Positions 16,672 to 24,843 of a stretch of 43,765 bases of DNA are shown piece by piece; the first letter of the stretch is position 1, and each line of letters opens with the position of its first letter. Source of the DNA: Nocardioidaceae bacterium. GTDB lineage: Bacteria > Actinomycetota > Actinomycetes > Propionibacteriales > Nocardioidaceae. Position numbers and translations under genes: made by a program. The stretch covers positions 1-43,765 of the forward strand of contig WQZX01000021.1 of assembly GCA_009780515.1 (NCBI GenBank), read 5' to 3'. A model generated the notes under the pieces. That model searched no databases. It saw nothing but the letters and a program-made list of their open reading frames with translations, and had not been told where the DNA came from.

Positions 16672-17670
16672 CTAGTCGTAGCCCAGGACGGCGCGACGTG
16701 CGCCGTGCCAGGCGAGCGCCGAGGCGATGCCGTCGGCGAGGCCGAGCTCCGCGCGCCAGCCGAGCAGGTCGGCGGCGCGGCGGACGTCGGCGTACGTGCC
16801 GGCGGTGTCGCCCGGCCGCGGCGGGCCCTCGACGACCGGGACGTGCCGGCCGAAGACCTCCTCGAACGTCGTGATCAGCTCGCGCACGGTGACGCCGACA
16901 CCGGTCCCGATGTTGATGGTCACGGCCGCCGGCTTCGAGGTCAGCTCGTCGATCCGCTCGAGGGCGCGGACGTGGGCGCGGGCGAGGTCCCACGCGTGGA
17001 CGTAGTCGCGCAGACCGGTGCCGTCGCGGGTCGGCCAGTCCGTGCCGGCGAGCGTGAAGGCCGGCTGCTGACCGAGCGCGGCTCGCGCCAGCTGCGCCAG
17101 GACGTGCGACGGCTCGCGCGCGTGCACGCCGGAGGTCAGGCCCGGGTCGGACCCGATCGGGTTGAAGTAGCGCAGCACCACCGGCCGCAGCCGCCCGGCC
17201 GCGGCGAGGTCCGCGAGCACCGCCTCCGCCATCGCCTTCGTCCGTGTGTACGGCGACGCGGGCGCGAGCGGCGAGTCCTCGTCGACCACCATCGTGGTGG
17301 TTGGCGCGTAGACGCCCGCCGACGATGAGAACAGCACCCGCGGCAGCCCGAGCGAGGCGAGCTCGTCGAAGAGCACCAGCGACTTCACCACGTTCTCGCG
17401 GTAGTAGAGCACCGGCTGCGCCACCGACTCGGGTACGACGATCCGCCCGGCCATGTGCAGGGTGGCGTCGAGGTCGGGGTGGTCGTCCGCGATCCGGCGT
17501 ACCAGCGCGCGGTCGGCGACGTCGCCCTCGTAGAGCACCCGCCCGCCGACGAACGCGCGCGGCCCGGTGACCAGCGAGTCGAGCACGATCGGCACGTGGC
17601 CGGCCCGCTCGAGCGCGGTGCAGGTGAGGGAGCCGAGGTAGCCCGCGCCTCCGGTCACCAGGATCTTCAC
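16672..17670 (-). CDS. galE: UDP-glucose 4-epimerase family protein (copy 1)
   Basis: A 332-residue extended SDR interconverting UDP-glucose and UDP-galactose or a related pair. TGGAGYLG binds NAD; SSSAGVY and the YTRTK Tyr/Lys pair form the catalytic triad; RYFNPIGSDP is the GalE substrate segment; the C-terminus ends RAVLGYD. It is clearly paralogous to the protein at 32104 (shared GHVPxVLDSL, PTRDGTGxRDYxHxWDLARAH and a common ending). The GTG start lies six bases after CAGACT (17677-17682). A terminator separates it from cysN upstream, so it has its own promoter. It supplies sugar nucleotides to the glycan locus. Confidence 0.88.
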   Translation of the reverse strand: MKILVTGGAGYLGSLTCTALERAGHVPIVLDSLVTGPRAFVGGRVLYEGDVADRALVRRIADDHPDLDATLHMAGRIVVPESVAQPVLYYRENVVKSLVLFDELASLGLPRVLFSSSAGVYAPTTTMVVDEDSPLAPASPYTRTKAMAEAVLADLAAAGRLRPVVLRYFNPIGSDPGLTSGVHAREPSHVLAQLARAALGQQPAFTLAGTDWPTRDGTGLRDYVHAWDLARAHVRALERIDELTSKPAAVTINIGTGVGVTVRELITTFEEVFGRHVPVVEGPPRPGDTAGTYADVRRAADLLGWRAELGLADGIASALAWHGARRAVLGYD

Positions 17671-17676
17671 GGCCGA

Positions 17677-17682
17677 AGTCTG
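17677..17682 (-). promoter_or_regulatory. Candidate leaderless -10 (CAGACT) of galE copy 1
   Basis: CAGACT, six bases (TCGGCC), GTG 17670. It lies just downstream of the cysN terminator, as expected for an independent promoter. Confidence 0.6.
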
Positions 17683-17696
17683 GCACCCAGAGAATG

Positions 17697-17732
17697 CCGA
17701 CGGCGCCCTTCCAGCAGGAAGGGCGCCGTCGG
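17697..17732 (-). terminator. Intrinsic terminator of the cysDN operon
   Basis: A perfect 16-bp stem (17697-17712 with 17717-17732) with loop AGCA, 18 bases after the cysN stop. In the minus direction it is followed by a T-rich ATTCTCT. One of the strongest hairpins in the window. Confidence 0.9.
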
Positions 17733-17749
17733 TCAGGTGCCGTTGAAAA

Positions 17750-19027
17750 TCAGCCGTTGATCATGCCGGCGCCGACGGTGACGCCGGTCGCCTCGTCGAT
17801 CAGGATGAAGGAGCCGGTGATGCGGTTCTTCGAGTACGGGTCGCACAGCAGCGGCACGGTGGTGCGCAGGTGGACGCGGCCGATCTCGTTGAGGCCCAGC
17901 TCCTGGGCGTCCTGGTCGCGATGGAGCGTGTTGACGTCGAGGCGGTACTGGATGTCCTTGACCAGGGCGCGACCCGTGCGGGTGGTGTGCTTGATCGCCA
18001 GCTTCTGGCGCGGCTGCAGCTTGCCCGGGGCCATCCAGCAGACCATCGCGTCGATGTCCTGGCTCGGCGTGGGGGCGTTCTTGATCCGGGCGATCATGTC
18101 GCCGCGGGAGACGTCCACGTCGTCCTCGAGCCGGACGGTGACCGACATGGGCGGGAACGCCTCGTCGAGCTCCTTGTCGAACAGGTCGATGCCCGCGATC
18201 TTCGAGGTCATGCCGCTGGGCAGCACGATGACCTCGTCGCCCTTCTTCAGCACGCCGCCGGCGATCTGACCGGCGTAGCCGCGGTAGTCGTGGTGCTCGT
18301 CGGACTTCGGCCGGACGACGTACTGCACCGGGAAGCGGGTGTCGACGAGGTCGCGGTCGGAGGCGACGTGCACGTGCTCGAGGTGGTGCATGAGCGTGGG
18401 ACCGGAGTACCACGGCATGTTCTCGGAGCGCTCGACGACGTTGTCACCCTGCAGCGCCGAGATCGGGATGACCTCGAGGTCGGGGATGTTGAGCTTCGTA
18501 GCGAACTGGGTGAACTCGGCGTGGATCTTCTCGTAGATGGTCTGGTCGAAGTCGACGAGGTCCATCTTGTTGATGCACAGCACGAGGTGCGGGACCCGCA
18601 GCAGCGAGAGGAGCACGGCGTGGCGCCGGCTCTGCTCGGTGAGGCCGTTGCGCGCGTCGACCAGGACCAGGCCGAGGTCGGCGGTGGAGGCGCCGGTGAC
18701 CATGTTCCGCGTGTACTGAACGTGGCCGGGGGTGTCGGCGATGATGAACTTGCGGCTGGGCGTCGCGAAGTAGCGGTAGGCCACGTCGATGGTGATGCCC
18801 TGCTCGCGCTCGGAGCGCAGGCCGTCGGTGAGCAGCGAGAGGTCGACGTACCCGTGGCCCTTCTGCTCCGAGGTGCGCTCGACCGCCTCGAGCTGGTCGG
18901 AGAAGATCGACTTGCTGTCGAACAGCAGCCGCCCGATCAGGGTGGACTTGCCGTCGTCGACGGAGCCCGCGGTGGCGAACCGCAGCAGGTCCATGTCGGT
19001 GGTGATGACCGCGTTGTCGGTGCTCAT
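17750..19027 (-). CDS. cysN: Sulfate adenylyltransferase GTPase subunit
   Basis: A 425-residue EF-Tu-like GTPase. With CysD it makes adenosine 5'-phosphosulfate (APS) from ATP and sulfate, using GTP hydrolysis to drive the reaction. G1 is GSVDDGKST, the switch region has REQGITIDVAYRYF, G3 is DTPGH, G4 is NKMD and G5 lies near ISALQGDN. Two beta-barrel domains follow. There is no APS-kinase domain at the C-terminus, unlike the mycobacterial CysNC fusion; that activity is on the separate protein at 24843. The ATG shares one base with the cysD stop. A strong terminator follows. Confidence 0.95.
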   Translation of the reverse strand: MSTDNAVITTDMDLLRFATAGSVDDGKSTLIGRLLFDSKSIFSDQLEAVERTSEQKGHGYVDLSLLTDGLRSEREQGITIDVAYRYFATPSRKFIIADTPGHVQYTRNMVTGASTADLGLVLVDARNGLTEQSRRHAVLLSLLRVPHLVLCINKMDLVDFDQTIYEKIHAEFTQFATKLNIPDLEVIPISALQGDNVVERSENMPWYSGPTLMHHLEHVHVASDRDLVDTRFPVQYVVRPKSDEHHDYRGYAGQIAGGVLKKGDEVIVLPSGMTSKIAGIDLFDKELDEAFPPMSVTVRLEDDVDVSRGDMIARIKNAPTPSQDIDAMVCWMAPGKLQPRQKLAIKHTTRTGRALVKDIQYRLDVNTLHRDQDAQELGLNEIGRVHLRTTVPLLCDPYSKNRITGSFILIDEATGVTVGAGMING

Positions 19028-19941
19028 CAGAAGTAGCCCTCCTTCTTGCGGTCCTCCATGGCAGCCTCGGAGAACCGGTCGTCACCACGGGTCGCGCCGC
19101 GCTCGGTGACCCGGGCCGCGGCGACCTCCTCGATGATCTCCTCGATCGTGGAGGCGGTGCTCTCCACGCAGCCGGTCAGCGTGATGTCGCCGCAGGTGCG
19201 GAACCGGACGGTCCGCTCCTCGGCGACCTCGCCCTCGCGGCACGGGTTGAGCGGGGTCTCGGTCATCAGCATGCCGTCGCGCTCGAACACGCGGCGCTGG
19301 TGGGCGAAGTAGATGTTCGGGATCTCGATGCCCTCGCGGCCGATGTAGTCCCAGATGTCCAGCTCGGTCCAGTTGCTGATCGGGAAGATCCGCATGTGCT
19401 CGCCCTCGTGGAGGCGGCCGTTGTAGAGGTTCCACAGCTCGGGACGCTGGTTCTTCGGGTCCCACTGGCCGAACTCGTCGCGGTGGGAGTAGACGCGCTC
19501 CTTGGCGCGGGCCTTCTCCTCGTCGCGGCGGCCGCCACCGAACGCGGCGGTGAAGCCGCCCTCCTCGATGGCGTGCAGCAGGGTGCCGATCTGGAGCCGG
19601 TTGCGGCTGGTCTTGCCGTCGTCGACCACGACGCCGCTGGCGATCGCGTCGTCGATGCTGGCGACGACGAGCTTGACGCCCAGCCGGTCGATCCAGCGGT
19701 CACGGGTCTCGATGACCTCGGGGAAGTCCAGGCCGGTGTCGACCTGCAGCACGGGGAACGGGATCTTCGCCGGGAAGAACGCCTTCTCGGCCAGGCGCAG
19801 CATCACGATGCTGTCCTTGCCGCCGGAGAACATCAGGACCGGCTTCTCGAACTCGGCGGCGACCTCACGGAAGATGTGGATCGACTCCGCCTCCAGCTGG
19901 TCCAGCTGGCTCAGCCGATAGTCGCTATGGGTCTGTGTCAT
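19027..19941 (-). CDS. cysD: Sulfate adenylyltransferase catalytic subunit
   Basis: A 304-residue PP-loop nucleotidyltransferase that forms APS together with CysN. The PP-loop is MFSGGKDSIVML, followed by PVLQVDTGLDFPEV, FGGGRRDEEKARAKER and ISNWTELDIWDYI; all are typical of CysD. The ATG at 19941 has GAAAGGAAGG about 11 bases upstream. The frame continues further upstream only as an antisense shadow of the DUF4143 gene. First gene of a two-gene operon ending at the 17697-17732 terminator. Confidence 0.95.
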   Translation of the reverse strand: MTQTHSDYRLSQLDQLEAESIHIFREVAAEFEKPVLMFSGGKDSIVMLRLAEKAFFPAKIPFPVLQVDTGLDFPEVIETRDRWIDRLGVKLVVASIDDAIASGVVVDDGKTSRNRLQIGTLLHAIEEGGFTAAFGGGRRDEEKARAKERVYSHRDEFGQWDPKNQRPELWNLYNGRLHEGEHMRIFPISNWTELDIWDYIGREGIEIPNIYFAHQRRVFERDGMLMTETPLNPCREGEVAEERTVRFRTCGDITLTGCVESTASTIEEIIEEVAAARVTERGATRGDDRFSEAAMEDRKKEGYF

Positions 19942-20038
19942 GCGGGGTGATGCCTTCCTTTCAACCGATGCCAACCGGGGTTGAGGTCGCCCCATGGTGC
20001 CATGCGGGTCAACGGGGAGGGGCATCGCCGCGGTGCGA

Positions 20039-20052
20039 GTAGACAAATCTAC
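20039..20052. repeat. Small inverted repeat between cysD and the DUF4143 gene
   Basis: GTAGA and TCTAC arms flank a four-base CAAA spacer. It sits 22 bases upstream of the TACCGT hexamer of the gene at 20086 and about 100 bases upstream of cysD, so it could be an operator for either. No regulator is assigned. Confidence 0.3.
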
Positions 20053-20073
20053 GAGTTTCGGCCCCGTCGGTCC

Positions 20074-20079
20074 TACCGT
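20074..20079 (+). promoter_or_regulatory. Candidate leaderless -10 (TACCGT) of the DUF4143 gene
   Basis: TACCGT, six bases (GGTCGC), then GTG 20086. Confidence 0.55.
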
Positions 20080-20085
20080 GGTCGC

Positions 20086-20844
20086 GTGACCGACTTCGTC
20101 GCCAGGCTCGGGTCGCGCGCGTCCGTCCCCGACGAGGTGCGCTCCGCCTGGAGCATCGCCGAGTACGTCGCCGCGTTGACCGGGCCGGCGACCGAGCCCC
20201 GTCTCGACGACATCGGCCGGCTCGACGCCGAGCGGATGCGGGCGCTGCTCCGGGTGATGGCGCGGAGCCCGTCCGCGGAGCTGAACAGGACCGCCCTCGC
20301 GGCCGCCGCCGACATCGCGCCGACCACGATCCCGCCGTACGTCGGCGCGCTGGTGCGCCTCGGCGTGGTCCGGCTGCTGCCGGGCACCCGGTCCCCGGTC
20401 GCGAAGCGGGCGATCGGCCGGCCGCGCTGCGTCTTCGACGACCCGGCGCTGGCCTGCCTGCTCTCGGGCACGACCGCGGCCGACCTCATGCAGATGAGCG
20501 GCCGGGCACGGCTCGCCCCGCTGCTCGAGGGCATGGCCGCGGTCGAGCTGATGCGGCAGCGGGCCACCAGCACGGTCGACTTCGACCTCACCCACCTGCG
20601 CGAGCGCAACGGTCTCGCCGTCGACCTGCTCGTGGAGCTGGCCGACGGTTCCGTCTACGGCATCGAGATCCGCACCGCCGCCGCCTTCCGGCCCCACCAG
20701 TTCCGGTCGCTGGAGGCGCTCGCCGCCCGGGCGGGGTCCCGCTTCCGTGGCGGCATCGTGCTCAACACCGCCACGGCCGGCTTCAAGTACCGCCCGGGCC
20801 TGTGGGTGCTGCCGATCTCCGCCCTCTGGGACTGGCAGTCGTGA
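20086..20844 (+). CDS. Orphan DUF4143-domain protein lacking the AAA+ half
   Basis: A 252-residue protein matching the C-terminal half of AAA+ ATPases that carry DUF4143. The winged-helix part is ELNRTALAAAADIAPTTIPPYVGALVRLGVVRLL; the nuclease-like remainder ends LTHLRERNGLAVDLLVELADGSVYGIEIRT. In the family the last segment is usually a PD-(D/E)xK-like Asp...Glu-x-Lys; here the Lys position is Arg or Thr, so nuclease activity is unlikely. No Walker motifs are present and no ATPase is adjacent. The start is GTG 20086, six bases after TACCGT. Its stop is one base from the end of the convergent manA. It could be a DNA- or protein-binding remnant; function unknown. Confidence 0.75.
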   Translation: MTDFVARLGSRASVPDEVRSAWSIAEYVAALTGPATEPRLDDIGRLDAERMRALLRVMARSPSAELNRTALAAAADIAPTTIPPYVGALVRLGVVRLLPGTRSPVAKRAIGRPRCVFDDPALACLLSGTTAADLMQMSGRARLAPLLEGMAAVELMRQRATSTVDFDLTHLRERNGLAVDLLVELADGSVYGIEIRTAAAFRPHQFRSLEALAARAGSRFRGGIVLNTATAGFKYRPGLWVLPISALWDWQS

Positions 20845-20845
20845 G

Positions 20846-22036
20846 TCAGACCAGGTCGGTCAGGACCGCGATCCGGGCCGCGTCGTCGTCGGTCGGCCGG
20901 TAGGCCTGGGCCAGCTCGCCGGTGCCGATGACGTGGACGTCGCCGTCCGCCGGTCCGGCGTACGCGACGTCGCCACGCTGCAGTCGCAGGCCGTCGCCCT
21001 CGGTGTTGGTCACGATGACCTCGCCACCGGTGCAGACCATCAGCCGGTGCCCCTGGCCGGGCAGCAGCAGGCCGTCGGGATCGGCGGGGGAGCACTGCGT
21101 GAGCGAGAGCGCGAAGTCGCCCTGGCGGGGAGCGAAGATGTCGGTCGAGAGCCCGAACAGGTTCGGCGTCACGCGCGACACCCGCGACATGCCCTCGGCC
21201 AGGCAGCGCACGAGCTCGGCGGGCGCGACGTGCTTGGTCGTCAACCCGGCCCGCAGCACGTTGTCGGAGGACACCATGACCTCCAGGCACATGCCGGAGA
21301 GGTGCGCGTGGATGATCCCGGCCTCGAGGTACGCCGCCTCGCCCGGCTGCAGGGTGAGCCGGTTGAGCATCAGCGAGATGAGGACCCCGACGTCGTCGGG
21401 GAAGTGCTCGGCGATCATCAGCGCGGTCGCATAGGCCCTCTTGACGTCGATGCCGAGGTCGAGCGCGCGCCCGCACTGCTCGACGACGTCGTGGATCTCG
21501 GCGACGGCGGGCGGCTCGTCCAGCAGCCGCCGCAGCGTGTTGACGATCCCGCGGAAGCCCGGGTTGCGGCGCAGGTACGCCGTCAGCGACTGGATCGTCG
21601 GGTTCTCGATCGGCGACAGCACCCGCAGGATCTCGGCGGTGGGCCGGAAGCCGACGAGCGTGTCGAAGGTCGACAGCGCGTAGACCATCTCCGGCTTCGG
21701 GCTCGGATCCTTGTACACCCGGTGCGGCGCGTCCAGCGGTACGCCGGCGGCCTCCTCCTCGGCGTACCCGGACCGGGCGCGGGCGGCCTGGGGGTGCACC
21801 TGGATCGACAGCGGCTGGGCCGCAGACAGGATCTTCATCATGAACGGCAGCTCGCCGGCGACGTCGCTCAGCGGACGCCGGCCGTCGGGGGTCTCGATCT
21901 GCGCGGGCCCGAGCGGATGGGTGCCCATCCACACCTCGGCCAGCGGGGCACCATCCGCGGCGCTGCGCCGGAACAGCGGGATTCCGTCGGTGGATCCCCA
22001 GTCGTATCCCTGGGTGGCGCAGTCGAGGGCGAACAC
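20846..22036 (-). CDS. manA: Mannose-6-phosphate isomerase, class I
   Basis: A 396-residue zinc enzyme converting fructose 6-phosphate to mannose 6-phosphate, the first step to GDP-mannose and mannosylated glycans. Zinc ligands are in LSIQVHPQ, PKPEMVYAL and EAGIIHAHLSGMCLEVM, and a substrate-binding Arg follows (NVLRAGLTTKHV). Length fits the family (about 390-410) when read from GTG 22036 (FALDCATQGYDWGS follows); an in-frame start at 22117 would add 27 unrelated residues. A TAGCGT hexamer lies eight bases before that GTG. Convergent with the DUF4143 gene, with one base between stops. Confidence 0.92.
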   Translation of the reverse strand: MFALDCATQGYDWGSTDGIPLFRRSAADGAPLAEVWMGTHPLGPAQIETPDGRRPLSDVAGELPFMMKILSAAQPLSIQVHPQAARARSGYAEEEAAGVPLDAPHRVYKDPSPKPEMVYALSTFDTLVGFRPTAEILRVLSPIENPTIQSLTAYLRRNPGFRGIVNTLRRLLDEPPAVAEIHDVVEQCGRALDLGIDVKRAYATALMIAEHFPDDVGVLISLMLNRLTLQPGEAAYLEAGIIHAHLSGMCLEVMVSSDNVLRAGLTTKHVAPAELVRCLAEGMSRVSRVTPNLFGLSTDIFAPRQGDFALSLTQCSPADPDGLLLPGQGHRLMVCTGGEVIVTNTEGDGLRLQRGDVAYAGPADGDVHVIGTGELAQAYRPTDDDAARIAVLTDLV

Positions 22037-22044
22037 GAGGCCGG

Positions 22045-22050
22045 ACGCTA
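22045..22050 (-). promoter_or_regulatory. Candidate -10 (TAGCGT) of manA
   Basis: TAGCGT lies eight bases before GTG 22036, giving a leaderless or one- to two-base leader transcript. Confidence 0.45.
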
Positions 22051-22175
22051 CACGGGACGCAGGATCCTCGCCGGGAGACGGGCGCAGACGGCCGCCGGAC
22101 GAAGTTCGCGTGAACACCGTCGGCGAGGCCCGCCCGGGGTCCCGGATTCGGGCCGGGACGCGGTCGGCGAGGCGA

Positions 22176-22181
22176 TAGGCT
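22176..22181 (+). promoter_or_regulatory. Candidate leaderless -10 (TAGGCT) of ugd
   Basis: TAGGCT, seven bases, GTG 22189. No -35-like hexamer is seen 16-18 bases upstream. Confidence 0.6.
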
Positions 22182-22188
22182 CTCGCGG

Positions 22189-23502
22189 GTGAAGATCTCC
22201 GTCTTCGGCTGCGGTTACCTCGGAGCCGTCCACGCTGCCTCGATGGTCCACCTCGGCCACGAGGTCGTCGGCATCGACGTCGTACCCGAGCAGGTCGAGT
22301 CGCTCAGCGCCGGGCGCTCGCCGTTCTTCGAGCCCGGTCTCGACGAGCTGCTGGCCGAGGGCCTCGCGACCGGCCGGCTCTCCTTCACGACCGACGCGGC
22401 CGTGGCCGCCGATGCGACCGTGCACTTCATCTGTGTCGGCACCCCTCAGCGCCACGGCGAGTTCGCCGCCGACCTGACCTACGTCCGTTCGGCGATCGAC
22501 GCCGTCGTACCCCACCTCGGGCCGGGCGACGTCGTCGTCGGCAAGTCGACGGTTCCGGTGGGCACCGCCGAGCGCCTGCGCGAGACGGTGCAGGAGGCCG
22601 TCCCCGAGGCCGAGCTGCTGTGGAACCCGGAGTTCCTGCGCGAGGGCTTCGCCGTCGAGGACACCCTGCGCCCCGACCGCTTCGTCTACGGCCTCGCCGA
22701 CACCGGCCAGGCGCACGCGGCCGCCGCCCGCCTCGACGAGGTGTACGCCGCCGCGCTGGCCGGCGGCACTCCGAAGATCGAGACCGACCTCGCGACCGCC
22801 CAGCTGGTCAAGGTCGCCGCCAACTCGTTCCTTGCCACGAAGATCTCCTTCATCAACGCCATGGCCGAGCTCTGCGAGGCGACCGGCGCGGACGTGAAGG
22901 GCCTGGCCGACGCGATCGGCCACGACGCGCGCATCGGCCGCCGCTTCCTCAACGCCGGCCTCGGCTTCGGCGGCGGCTGCCTGCCCAAGGACATCCGCGC
23001 GTTCATGGCGCGGGCCGGAGAGCTCGGCGTCGACCAGGCGCTGACCTTCCTGCGCGAGGTCGACTCGATCAACATGCGCAGGCGCGTGCGCGTGGTCGAC
23101 ATGGCTCGCGAGGTCTGCGGCGGCTCCATCGTCGGTCGCCGGATCGCCGTCCTGGGCGCGGCGTTCAAGCCCGACAGCGACGACGTCCGCGACTCACCGG
23201 CGCTCAGCGTCGCCGCGCAGATGCAGCTGCAGGGCGCGTACGTCGTGGTCACCGACCCCAAGGCGATCGACAACGCCGCGAAGAAGTGGCCCGACCTGTC
23301 CTTCACCGACACCGTCGAGGACGCCGTCTCCGGCGCCGAGGCCGTCCTGCTCGCCACCGAGTGGCCCGAGTACGTCGGCATCGACCCGACCTGGCTCAAG
23401 GGCCGGGTCCGCGAGGCCCGCATCATCGACGGCCGCAACTGCCTCGACCCGGCCGTCTGGCGCGCCGCCGGCTGGACCTACCGCGCCCTGGGCCGGCCCT
23501 GA
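22189..23502 (+). CDS. ugd: UDP-glucose 6-dehydrogenase
   Basis: A 437-residue enzyme oxidising UDP-glucose to UDP-glucuronate with two NAD+. The N-terminal NAD site is VFGCGYLGAVHAASMVHLGHEV; FICVGTPQ and the GKSTVPVGT region follow; LGFGGGCLPKDIRAF contains the catalytic Cys (about residue 264); the C-terminal domain has GAAFKPDSDDVRDSP. All key residues are present. The start is GTG 22189, placed by TAGGCT seven bases upstream. UDP-glucuronate would feed an acidic polysaccharide of the neighbouring locus. Confidence 0.93.
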   Translation: MKISVFGCGYLGAVHAASMVHLGHEVVGIDVVPEQVESLSAGRSPFFEPGLDELLAEGLATGRLSFTTDAAVAADATVHFICVGTPQRHGEFAADLTYVRSAIDAVVPHLGPGDVVVGKSTVPVGTAERLRETVQEAVPEAELLWNPEFLREGFAVEDTLRPDRFVYGLADTGQAHAAAARLDEVYAAALAGGTPKIETDLATAQLVKVAANSFLATKISFINAMAELCEATGADVKGLADAIGHDARIGRRFLNAGLGFGGGCLPKDIRAFMARAGELGVDQALTFLREVDSINMRRRVRVVDMAREVCGGSIVGRRIAVLGAAFKPDSDDVRDSPALSVAAQMQLQGAYVVVTDPKAIDNAAKKWPDLSFTDTVEDAVSGAEAVLLATEWPEYVGIDPTWLKGRVREARIIDGRNCLDPAVWRAAGWTYRALGRP

Positions 23503-23705
23503 CGGACGCCACGCCCCGGTATTGCGCCGGCGCCTTGCGATGCGCGCGCCTGGAGCACGCCGACCGACCCACGACTTCCCGGGCGGGTCACTAGTCCCAA
23601 CGGACCAGCGGTGAACCAGCCGTTCGCCCGTGGGCGGAGCGCGCGTCCGAGGGGATGATTCTCGTGAGGTCCGGGTACGGACATCGGACGAGAAGGAGGT
23701 CGGCG

Positions 23706-23837
23706 ATGCTGATCGTCAGCGGTGTGGTCCTCTTCGGGGTCGCGGGCGCCGTCGTCGCCGCGCTCGGCCGGTCCGCCTCCGAGCCGTTCGACCAGTGGCG
23801 ACTCGACGAGCCCGTCCTGACGCGCGTCGGTCGCTGA
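23706..23837 (+). CDS. Small single-span membrane protein
   Basis: A 43-residue protein with one transmembrane helix (LIVSGVVLFGVAGAVVAALG) and a short charged tail (SEPFDQWRLDEPVLTRVGR). AAGGAGGT at 23693-23700 lies five bases before the ATG, one of the best ribosome sites in the window, which supports a real gene. An in-frame ATG at 23655 would place this site inside the coding region. No homolog is recognised; it lies between ugd and the convergent tauE-like gene. Confidence 0.6.
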   Translation: MLIVSGVVLFGVAGAVVAALGRSASEPFDQWRLDEPVLTRVGR

Positions 23838-23856
23838 CCCGCCCTCCGGCCGAGGC

Positions 23857-24843
23857 TCAGCCCCTGCTGCGCTGACGGTCTCCGGGCAGCCGCTCGAGCT
23901 CCGCGACCGTGGGCGCGCCGAACATCGGCAGGCCCTGACGGCGCCGGATCGCGCCCCAGACCAGCGGCAGCAGGATGACCACTGCCGCGCCCACCGCGAC
24001 GGCCGCCAACGGGTGGCTGCCGCCCCCGAAGAGGCCGATCTGGGCCTTGTCGAGCAGGGCGACGGCCGACATCGTCAGCACCACCACGATCGCGCGGCGC
24101 ACGAACGACTGGGGGACGTGCGGGGCGACGCGGCTGCCGATCATCGTGCCCGGCGTCGAGCCCACGATCAGCGGGATCACGATGTCCCACTGCAGGCCGT
24201 GCAGGAAGATGTTGGAGATCGCCGCGGCCAGCACCAGCGGGATGCCCTGCACCATGTCGGTCCCGACCAGACGCACGGCAGGCAGACCGGGGTAGAGCGT
24301 CAGCAGCGCCACCATGATCACCGATCCGGAGCCGACGCTGGTGATGCCGACCAGCAGACCGCCCAGCGCGCCGACCAGCACCGTCGCGACCGGCAGGATC
24401 CGCGGGTCGGGGTCGGCGGCCTCGCCGCCACCGCGGACCCGCCGCAGGTTGAGGTAGAGGCGGGCGGCGTACGTCGCGGCCGCGAGCAGCATCGCGATGC
24501 CGATGGCGACCATCAGCACCTGGTCCAGCTGGCCGGGCTGGACCACGAGGGACAGGACCTCCGGCCCGAGCAGGGCGGTCGGGACCGAGCCCAGGATCAG
24601 CCACTTGGCCAGCGGCCAGTGCGTCGAGCCGGCGCGGGCGTGGACCAGCGCGCCGCCGGTCTTGGAGAAGGCCGAGGCGACGAGGTCGGCGGTGACGATC
24701 GCGGTCGTGTCGCCGACGCCCAGGAAGATCAGGGTCGGCGTCATGAGGGCGCCGCCGCCCATGCCGGTCACGCCCACGATCAGGCCGACGATGAAGCCGG
24801 CGATCACCACCGACAGCGCGGTGTGGGTCAGCAGGTCGTGCAT
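23857..24843 (-). CDS. TauE/SafE family sulfite/anion exporter
   Basis: A 328-residue polytopic membrane protein with about eight helices in the two-halves TauE/SafE layout: IAGFIVGLIVGVTGMGGGALMTP in the first half and LVGALGGLLVGITSVGSGSVIM in the second, the duplicated Gly-rich GMGGG and SVGSGS signatures. A charged cytosolic loop (LNLRRVRGGGEAADPDPR) separates the halves, and a 35-residue C-terminal tail is cytosolic. The ATG overlaps the TGA of the sulfate-activation fusion by one base, so the two are co-expressed. Family members export sulfite, sulfoacetate or other organosulfur anions; here it may vent excess sulfite, sulfate or a related anion. Confidence 0.88.
   Translation of the reverse strand: MHDLLTHTALSVVIAGFIVGLIVGVTGMGGGALMTPTLIFLGVGDTTAIVTADLVASAFSKTGGALVHARAGSTHWPLAKWLILGSVPTALLGPEVLSLVVQPGQLDQVLMVAIGIAMLLAAATYAARLYLNLRRVRGGGEAADPDPRILPVATVLVGALGGLLVGITSVGSGSVIMVALLTLYPGLPAVRLVGTDMVQGIPLVLAAAISNIFLHGLQWDIVIPLIVGSTPGTMIGSRVAPHVPQSFVRRAIVVVLTMSAVALLDKAQIGLFGGGSHPLAAVAVGAAVVILLPLVWGAIRRRQGLPMFGAPTVAELERLPGDRQRSRG

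Noticed and set aside
23503..23692. Gene or regulatory element between ugd and the small membrane protein
   Set aside because: No frame with good codon bias and no strong hairpin; only short GC-rich palindromes expected by chance.
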